Shown here: positions 58,422 to 64,000 of the stretch, piece after piece
How the letters are laid out: each line of letters begins with the position of its first letter
Position numbering within the stretch: position 1 is the first letter of the stretch
NCBI RefSeq assembly: GCF_002742645.2
Contig: NZ_CP033873.1
Location: 124,001 to 188,000, forward strand
Length of the DNA stretch: 64,000 nucleotides
Reading direction: 5' to 3'
Origin: Caulobacter sp. FWC26
GTDB lineage: Bacteria; Pseudomonadota; Alphaproteobacteria; Caulobacterales; Caulobacteraceae
Notes under the pieces: model-generated
Told to the model about the DNA's origin: nothing
Database searches by the model: none
The model's input: the letters and a program-made list of their open reading frames with translations, nothing else
Made by a program: the position numbers and the translations under genes

Positions 58422-59789
58422 ATGCACGGACAGGCGAGCGCGACGGCGACCGAGACGCCCTATCCCCCGATCCGCTATGCCTGGTACGTGATCTGCGTCC
58501 TGTTCGTGGCGACGTTGCTTTCGCAACTGGACCGGCAGCTGCCCGCGCTGCTGGTGCGCCCCATCCGCGCCGAGTTTGGCATTTCCGACACCGCCTTCAG
58601 CTTCCTTCAGGGATACGCCTTCGCCCTCTTCTACACCTTCGCCGGGCTGCCGTTCGGCTGGCTGATCGACCGCACGGTCCGGCGAAATCTGATCATCGTC
58701 GGCATGGTTCTGTGGAGCGTGATGACGGTTCTGTCGGGTTTTGCGCAGAGCTACGACGCGCTGGTGTTGACCCGGATGGGCGTGGGGATCGGCGAGGCCG
58801 TGCTAGCGCCGGCCGCCTATTCGATAATCGCCGACTACGTCTCGCCCGAACGGAGGGGGCGCGCGTTCAGCGTCTACTATCTGTCCTTGGCCATTGGTTC
58901 GGGCGCATCCTTGATCTTGGGCGCGCTGATCGCACGGATCATCCCCGATGCGGGTCTCAACCTGCCGGGCGTTGGGCTGATGTCGCCCTGGCGGTTGACC
59001 TTTCTGGTCGCTGGCGCGCCGGGTCTGGCGCTGGCCCTGCTCTTGCTGACCATCCGCGAGCCCGCGCGCCGGGACGCGGTGAGCGTGCTTCTGTCGAAGA
59101 CGAGCGCCGGCTGGGGAGAGTTCTTCAGCTATCTCAAACGCCATGCCGCCGCTTTTTCGCGCGTGCTGACCTATCCGGGCGTGGTCGCCGTGATCGGCTA
59201 TGGGACCTTGGCCTGGGCGCCGACCCTCTTTGATCGCCGCTTTGGTATTCCGACCAAGACCTCGGGCTTGATCATCGGGGTGCTGGTCGCGGCCGGCGGC
59301 CTTGTCGGGACCCTGATCAGCGGCTGGCTCAGCGATCGTTGGGCCGCCAAGCGCGTGCCCGCCGCGCGGCTTCGCGTGGCGATGCTGGCCTGGCTGCTGG
59401 TCTTGCCAACGGTGAGCCTATGGTCCCTCGTCGGCGCGCCGTGGCTCAGCTTCGCCTTGCTGACGGTGGTCGTCACCGGCTTCGCGATGGCCCAAGCCGC
59501 CGCGCCGACGGCCGTGCAGGCGATTACGCCGAACCGTATGCGAGGCAAGGCGGTGGCGATCTATCTGCTCATCGGCGGCTTGGTGGGCATCGGCTTTGGA
59601 CCGATGTCGGTCGCCCTGGTCACGGATCATGTCTTTAAGGACGATGCGGGGCTGCCCTATGCGCTCGCCGTCGTCGGCGGCCCCATCGCGCTTCTCGGCC
59701 TATGGCTGACCTGGTCGGGGCTGAAACCCTACCAGCGCACCGTGGAGGCCTTGGAGGCGGCGGCGGAAGCCGATACGGCGCGGTCCTGA
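58422..59789 (+). CDS. MFS transporter, spinster-like group
   Basis: This 455-residue, 12-helix carrier starts at ATG 58422 after G-G-A-G-G. The loop motifs G-L-P-F-G-W-L-I-D-R and R-M-G-V-G-I-G-E-A resemble those of the MFS protein at 31117, so the two are paralogues. It probably imports an acid substrate for the amidohydrolase and SDR genes around it. Its promoter has a strong inverted repeat. Confidence 0.92.
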   Translation: MHGQASATATETPYPPIRYAWYVICVLFVATLLSQLDRQLPALLVRPIRAEFGISDTAFSFLQGYAFALFYTFAGLPFGWLIDRTVRRNLIIVGMVLWSVMTVLSGFAQSYDALVLTRMGVGIGEAVLAPAAYSIIADYVSPERRGRAFSVYYLSLAIGSGASLILGALIARIIPDAGLNLPGVGLMSPWRLTFLVAGAPGLALALLLLTIREPARRDAVSVLLSKTSAGWGEFFSYLKRHAAAFSRVLTYPGVVAVIGYGTLAWAPTLFDRRFGIPTKTSGLIIGVLVAAGGLVGTLISGWLSDRWAAKRVPAARLRVAMLAWLLVLPTVSLWSLVGAPWLSFALLTVVVTGFAMAQAAAPTAVQAITPNRMRGKAVAIYLLIGGLVGIGFGPMSVALVTDHVFKDDAGLPYALAVVGGPIALLGLWLTWSGLKPYQRTVEALEAAAEADTARS

Positions 59790-59805
59790 CGGCCAGCGCC
59801 GCGGA

Positions 59806-60645
59806 TCAAGGGGCCACGCGATCGGCGGCTGGCTTGTGCTGGGGGATCAGATAGTCGAGCTGCAGTTGAGCGAAGGGCAGAGGCGCGGTCATCCCGCCAT
59901 CGCACTTGTACAGTCCGCCGTTCATGAAGGCGGCTTCATCCGAAGCCAGATAGGCGGCAAGGTTGGCGATGTCATCGGGGCGACCCAGACGCGGTGCGTT
60001 CTGCAGCTTCATGAATGCCGAATGCATCTCGGGACTGGCCCACGCCTTCATAGCCGGGGTCTCGATCACCCCGGGGATCACCGCGTTGCACCGCACGCCC
60101 TGCTTGCCGTAGTTGGTGGCGATGGTTTTGACGTACCAGTTCACCATCGCCTTTGACGCACCATAGGAAAACTGCGCGACATCCCCGCCCAGGGCGCTGG
60201 TCGAGGAGGTGAACAGGATGCAGCCGCCGCCGCGCTCGAGCATGTGCGGCAGGGCGTACTTGGAGGCCAAAACCCCGCCCAGCACGTTGACCTGAACGAT
60301 CTCCTGGAAGACCGCTGGATCGAACTCCAGGAAGTCCACGTCTCGCTTGCGCTTGCCCGCCGCCGTATTGACCGCGTTGTTGAACAGGATGTCGAGGTGG
60401 CCGAACTCGGCGATGGCGCGCTCGACCATACCCTTCAAGGCCTGGTCGTCGGCGACGTCGACCGCGAAGCCCACGGCCCGTCCGCCGGCGCTTCGAATTT
60501 CCTCGGCGACGGCCTGGGCGGTGTCACCCAGGATGTCCGTGACAGCCACGGCGGCGCCTTCGGCCGCGAACTTCAGCGCCGAGGCGCGACCGATCCCCGA
60601 GCCGGCCCCGGTGATGACAGCGGTCTTGCCGGTCAAACGTGTCAT
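59806..60645 (-). CDS. Classical SDR oxidoreductase
   Basis: This 279-residue SDR starts at ATG 60645 (M-T-R-L-T-G-K-T-A-V-I-T-G) with G-G-A-A-G upstream; the frame is open to 60849, but that extension runs into the operator palindrome. It has T-G-A-G-S-G-I-G-R, N-N-A-V, S-S-T-S-A and Y-G-A-S-K; the C-terminal glycine motif is C-D-G-G. Divergent from the TetR gene at 60931 and likely controlled by it. Confidence 0.92.
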   Translation of the reverse strand: MTRLTGKTAVITGAGSGIGRASALKFAAEGAAVAVTDILGDTAQAVAEEIRSAGGRAVGFAVDVADDQALKGMVERAIAEFGHLDILFNNAVNTAAGKRKRDVDFLEFDPAVFQEIVQVNVLGGVLASKYALPHMLERGGGCILFTSSTSALGGDVAQFSYGASKAMVNWYVKTIATNYGKQGVRCNAVIPGVIETPAMKAWASPEMHSAFMKLQNAPRLGRPDDIANLAAYLASDEAAFMNGGLYKCDGGMTAPLPFAQLQLDYLIPQHKPAADRVAP

Positions 60646-60841
60646 GGGTCTTCCGTTCTCGTAGGGTGGTTGCTTCCGCACGTGTCCACGCGCCGCCATC
60701 GCGCACATCCCGCCATCCCTGACCGGACGCTGGCGGAGCGCGATCCCTTCCAGCGCATGGGCGGTCTCGCTCGAGGCCTGTTTGTGGCGGCGCGCCGCAG
60801 CGAACGAAACGCCTCGCGGCATGGAAGATTTATCCCTACTA

Positions 60842-60857
60842 TAAGTCAAGTGACTTA
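60842..60857. promoter_or_regulatory. TAAGTCA-N2-TGACTTA operator candidate
   Basis: A perfect 7-bp inverted repeat with a 2-bp centre lies in the 285-bp divergent spacer between the SDR and TetR genes, 74 bp before the TetR start. Size and symmetry fit a TetR-dimer site. The half-site T-G-A-C-T-T-A-A also occurs at 35562 upstream of a TonB receptor, though there it may just be a -35 box. Confidence 0.65.
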
Positions 60858-60930
60858 ATGGGGCGGGTTTCGGCGTCTGATCGTCGAGCGCCGGCTTTTA
60901 TTTTCGCTGGCAGTCGGGCAAGGATCGAGC

Positions 60931-61668
60931 ATGCCGAGACGTTTTCAGGAGTACCCCAAGACCGCCCAAAAGCTGATGCTGGTCGCCGAGCGCCTGTATG
61001 GTCAGCACGGTCTTGACGGGGTCTCGCTACGGCAGCTGGCTACGGCCGCGGGGCAGGCCAACAACTACGTGGTTCAGCATTACTTCGGCTCCAAGCTGGG
61101 CCTGATCCAGGCCGTGTCCGAGATGCGATTGCCGGCCATGGAAGCCCATCGCCAGACCCTGCTCGAGGTCGCGCGGGCCGAGGGCGATTTCAGCGTGCCG
61201 CGGCTGCTCAGCTGTCTGTTCTCGCCGCTCGTGACGATGTTGGAAGTACAGGCCATGAGGGACTATGCGCGCTTCACGCTCGCCGTCATGCAGCTGGAAC
61301 CGGAGGAGCATCCGTTCGAACGCTCGGCCGACATTTCGCCGGCCTCCACCGAAATCCGCAGCAAATTGAGCGAAAGCCTGTCGCATTTGGGGGCGGACGT
61401 GTTTCGTCGCCGGCTCGCATTGAGCGCTAGCATATTCCTAAACGGCATTTCGGAGCTGGGCGGAAAACTGAAGTTGTCGCCTGGCGGCTATGTCAGCCAC
61501 CAACAGTACCACAGCGACATCTTCGAGGCCGCCCTCGCGGTCCTGACGTGTCCCTTCTCGGCCGAGCCGCGCGCCGATTTCCGCGGTCCCCCGGCCCAGC
61601 CAGCCTTGGCCGACGACATGGCCGGCGCAAGCCGCCGGCCCGGCCGTCCGGCGGCGCCGACGGGCTGA
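60931..61668 (+). CDS. TetR-family transcriptional regulator
   Basis: This 245-residue regulator has the helix-turn-helix V-S-L-R-Q-L-A-T-A-A-G and V-V-Q-H-Y-F-G-S-K, then a helical ligand domain and a proline/arginine-rich tail. It is divergent from the SDR at 59806 with a perfect palindrome between them, the usual autoregulated layout. The 119 bp after its stop hold no gene I can support. Confidence 0.9.
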   Translation: MPRRFQEYPKTAQKLMLVAERLYGQHGLDGVSLRQLATAAGQANNYVVQHYFGSKLGLIQAVSEMRLPAMEAHRQTLLEVARAEGDFSVPRLLSCLFSPLVTMLEVQAMRDYARFTLAVMQLEPEEHPFERSADISPASTEIRSKLSESLSHLGADVFRRRLALSASIFLNGISELGGKLKLSPGGYVSHQQYHSDIFEAALAVLTCPFSAEPRADFRGPPAQPALADDMAGASRRPGRPAAPTG

Positions 61669-61787
61669 TTTCGTGACATCGACGAAGGCTCGCGGGGCGC
61701 GCCGTCCGGTGGTCCCCCGGGGATCTGGCCAGCGATGTCGACGCCCTTGCGCCGTATCGCCGGACCGACACCACCGGCTTGACGGGA

Positions 61788-62816
61788 TCAGGCGGCCCGC
61801 ACCGCCTGGCCCATATCGAGCTTGAGCAACCGCATGGCGTTGCCACTGCGGATCTTCTCGCGATCGGCTTCGGAAAGGTCGATCCCGGCGGTGAGGTCGC
61901 CATGGTCGTAGGCCCCGCCGAAGTTGGTGCCATAGAGCAGCTGGTCTGGACCGATCACCTCCACCACGGCCCGCCGCAGGGCCGGGTGGTGGACATCGAG
62001 ATCGAAGTAGAAGTTCTTCATATAGTCCATGAGCGGACGCTGGTTACGCGCATCGGGGGCCATTGCCCCGTTCAATTCAGACAGCCGGCCCAGCTGGAAC
62101 ACCGCCATGCCGCCAGCGTGGGTGATGTAGGTCTTCAGAGTCGGGAAGGCGTCCAGGGCTCCACCACAGATCAGGTACCAGAAGAACAGGGTCTCATCGA
62201 CGCAGTCGCCCACGATGGACGTCGTTTCGAACCGATCCTCGTGATGGCGCTCGCCCAGATAGATCGACTGGTTGAACCCGTGCACCATGATGGGAACATC
62301 GAGTTCAGCCAGCTTGGCCCAGACGGGAAACAGGCGCTCGTCGTAGGTTTGAAGCCCGTCGAAATTAGTGCCGCCGACACAAAGGCCCTTGGCGCCCAGA
62401 ACGCGCACGGCGCGGTCGATCTCCTCGACCGCCGCATCCGGATCGGCCAAGTTGGCGTGGGCCCAGAAGTCGAACTTGTCGGGCATCACCTGGCAGAAGG
62501 CCGAGAGTTCGTCGTTGCAGATCCTGGCGTATTCGGTGCCGAACGCGCCGGCCCAGTACATGAAGGCGTGCGAAGGCGTGGACAGAACCAGCTTGTCGAC
62601 GCCGCGCTGCTCCATGACCGCCAGTCTCGCCGAATGGGTCATGCGGGCCAGCAGGTTCGCTTCGGCCTCTGCGTCGTCCTTGGCCTCGGCGGGCTGCTTG
62701 GTGCCCAGGGAGAAGTGCCCGACCGTCAGGCCCTGGGGCTTCATGAAGGGGCCCCAGAACGGGTGTCGCTTCATCATGCCTGGCGTGAAGAGGTGGGCGT
62801 GCACGTCGATCAGCAT
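61788..62816 (-). CDS. ACMSD-like amidohydrolase (decarboxylase/hydrolase)
   Basis: This 342-residue paralogue of the enzyme at 57060 begins M-L-I-D-V-H-A-H, and shares T-P-S-H-A-F-M-Y-W-A, V-H-G-F-N-Q-S-I, F-W-Y-L-I-C-G-G, Y-I-T-H-A-G-G-M and Y-G-T-N-F-G-G. The metal H-x-H and the barrel histidine are kept. The clear but incomplete similarity suggests successive steps or different substrates rather than redundancy. A site related to the window-wide element precedes it (62831-62852). Product unknown. Confidence 0.9.
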   Translation of the reverse strand: MLIDVHAHLFTPGMMKRHPFWGPFMKPQGLTVGHFSLGTKQPAEAKDDAEAEANLLARMTHSARLAVMEQRGVDKLVLSTPSHAFMYWAGAFGTEYARICNDELSAFCQVMPDKFDFWAHANLADPDAAVEEIDRAVRVLGAKGLCVGGTNFDGLQTYDERLFPVWAKLAELDVPIMVHGFNQSIYLGERHHEDRFETTSIVGDCVDETLFFWYLICGGALDAFPTLKTYITHAGGMAVFQLGRLSELNGAMAPDARNQRPLMDYMKNFYFDLDVHHPALRRAVVEVIGPDQLLYGTNFGGAYDHGDLTAGIDLSEADREKIRSGNAMRLLKLDMGQAVRAA

Positions 62817-62830
62817 GGTTTCCTCGTCGA

Positions 62831-62852
62831 TCTGTTATTAGATTGATATTCT
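62831..62852 (-). promoter_or_regulatory. AGAAT-N3-AATCT-N3-AACAGA element before the amidohydrolase
   Basis: On the minus strand the sequence fits the spacing of the window-wide element with one mismatch in the core (ATC-N6-CAGA). It lies 15 bp before the amidohydrolase start, in the 102-bp spacer shared with the MFS gene. Confidence 0.4.
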
Positions 62853-62918
62853 CACCGTCGAATGATCTGTGGCAACCCGTGCCGGCAGAATCTCGTATGG
62901 CGCGTGGGGAGGCGAGCG

Positions 62919-64000
62919 ATGCAGCAGATCAAGCCCAGCGGCCGTCTCATGCTGGCGACCGGCATTGTCGGCGCCGCATTTTGCCTGCGCCTGGTGTTCG
63001 CCAGCCTGTCGGTGCGCTTGCCCGAGGTCGTGCATGAGACCGGAATGACCGCCTGGCAGGTCGGGCTGCTGACCACCTTGCCGGTGCTGTGTCTTGGCCT
63101 GTGCGCGCCCTTGGCGCCGCGGTTGGCCCATCGGCTGGGGACCGAGCGCGCGCTTTTTGGCGCCTTGGCGCTGATCGGGCTTGGAACCGCCGGGCGCGCG
63201 CTCGGGGCGGTGTGGGCCCTGTTTGCCTTTTCCATCCTCGCCGGCGCGGCGATCGCCATAGCCAACGTCTTGCTGCCGACCCTGGTAAAGCGGGATTTCG
63301 AGGATCGGACCGCAATCGTGACCGGCGCCTATGTCACGGCGATCTCGGGCGGCGCGGCCTTGGCGGCCGCCGTCACCGTGCCTATCGAGACCGCGCTGGG
63401 CGGTGGCTGGCGCGTGGGCCTGTCGATCTGGGCGGCGCCGGTGGTGGGGGCCTTGCTGCTGTGGTCGCTACAGCTGGGGCGAAAGGTCGAGCGCGACGAT
63501 CTGGTCGTCGAACCGGTCGTGGGCCTGTGGCGCGATCGACTGGCATGGAGCGTGGCCCTGTTCATGGGCCTGCAGTCGGCGCTCGCGTTTTGCGTGCTGG
63601 GCTGGTTGGCGCCGATCCTGCGGGAACGGGGATTGGACGCGGTGACGGCGGGACTGGTGCTGTCCGTCCTGATCGTAGTCCAGTTGGCGACCTCGCTCAC
63701 CGTGCCCTCGCTCGCCACGCGCAAGCCGGCTCAGTCGATGATCGCGGTCGTGCTTTCGGTGGCCGCGGCGGCCGGACTATTGGGCCTGCTGCTGGCGCCG
63801 CTTTCCGGCGTCTGGGTCTGGGCGGTCATCCAGGGGCTGGCTCAGGGGGGATTGTTCGCCTTGGCCTTGACCATGGTCCTGCTGCGCTCGCCCAACAGCC
63901 ATGTCGCATCGCACCTGTCAGGCATGGCCCAAAGCGTGGGCTACGTCCCGGCCGCGTTTGCGCCGCTCAGCGTCGGGCTCGTCCGCCAGTGGACGGGCGG
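62919..64000 (+). CDS. MFS transporter, CynX/NimT-like, 3' truncated by the window
   Basis: The frame is open from ATG 62919 (G-G-G-G-A-G-G upstream) to the last base, giving 360 residues of a hydrophobic multi-helix carrier. The start, M-Q-Q-I-K-P-S-G-R-L-M-L, leads into helix 1 with C-L-R-L-V-F-A-S-L-S-V. The layout and the R-L-P-E-V region match cyanate-permease-like MFS proteins, whose known members move small anions, nitroimidazoles or organic acids. The C-terminal helices lie outside the window. Confidence 0.85.
   Translation, partial: MQQIKPSGRLMLATGIVGAAFCLRLVFASLSVRLPEVVHETGMTAWQVGLLTTLPVLCLGLCAPLAPRLAHRLGTERALFGALALIGLGTAGRALGAVWALFAFSILAGAAIAIANVLLPTLVKRDFEDRTAIVTGAYVTAISGGAALAAAVTVPIETALGGGWRVGLSIWAAPVVGALLLWSLQLGRKVERDDLVVEPVVGLWRDRLAWSVALFMGLQSALAFCVLGWLAPILRERGLDAVTAGLVLSVLIVVQLATSLTVPSLATRKPAQSMIAVVLSVAAAAGLLGLLLAPLSGVWVWAVIQGLAQGGLFALALTMVLLRSPNSHVASHLSGMAQSVGYVPAAFAPLSVGLVRQWTG

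Noticed and set aside
60646..60849. Longer N-terminus for the SDR ending at 59806
   Set aside because: It would overlap the TAAGTCA palindrome and precede the normal SDR N-terminus by 68 low-complexity residues.
1..64000. Mobile element, CRISPR array, tRNA or riboswitch
   Set aside because: No transposase, integrase or phage gene, no regularly spaced repeats, and no tRNA-like or known riboswitch sequence was recognised by eye. A tRNAscan/Rfam search would settle this.

Overview
The window is high-GC, gene-dense DNA with short AT-rich spacers. It most likely comes from an alphaproteobacterium of the Caulobacter/Phenylobacterium or sphingomonad kind. Supporting signs are three TonB-dependent receptors with signal peptides and TonB boxes of the V-V-T-A-R-R type, strong purine-rich ribosome sites, ATGA and TGATG gene overlaps, and a CGTCATCCCCGC/GCGGGGATGACG hairpin that I recall as common in Caulobacterales. 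No rRNA, tRNA, transposase, integrase, phage gene or CRISPR array was seen. Both ends cut through genes.

Nearly everything is catabolic. Positions 1-4239 hold a compact acyl-CoA carboxylase beta / alpha / MaoC hydratase / CitE-like lyase operon, matching the leucine-itaconate module known from Mycobacterium tuberculosis. From 4361 to 62816 comes an island of small operons: a ferredoxin reductase, an NmrA-like reductase, an IclR regulator, three amidohydrolases, a phosphotransferase + acyl-CoA dehydrogenase pair, a heteromeric-type acyl-CoA dehydrogenase pair plus a third dehydrogenase, two enoyl-CoA hydratases, a 3-hydroxyacyl-CoA dehydrogenase, a thiolase, a GST, an SCPx-type thiolase with its DUF35 partner, a CoA ligase, three FAH-family hydrolases, a P450, a limonene-epoxide-hydrolase-like protein, a ring-hydroxylating oxygenase (alpha, beta) next to a 3Fe-4S-type ferredoxin, a type I extradiol-dioxygenase-like protein, ten classical SDRs, three TetR regulators, three MFS carriers and one DMT carrier. 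A fourth MFS gene (62919) runs off the right edge.

Taken together, the genes could import a bulky hydrophobic compound (receptors, MFS carriers), oxidise it (P450, Rieske oxygenase, SDRs), open a ring (extradiol-like protein, FAH and amidohydrolase proteins), activate it as a CoA thioester (ligase) and shorten it (acyl-CoA dehydrogenases, hydratases, dehydrogenase, thiolases, SCPx/DUF35). The parts list resembles abietane diterpenoid (dit) clusters and shares pieces with ibuprofen and steroid side-chain pathways. The true substrate cannot be read from sequence.

A feature not explained by gene families is a short AT-rich element, core TTC-N6-CAGA (best form TTCTG-N4-CAGAA), that recurs in many of the spacers. 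It suggests that one regulator coordinates the dispersed operons. Three other divergent regions carry distinct palindromes of their own.
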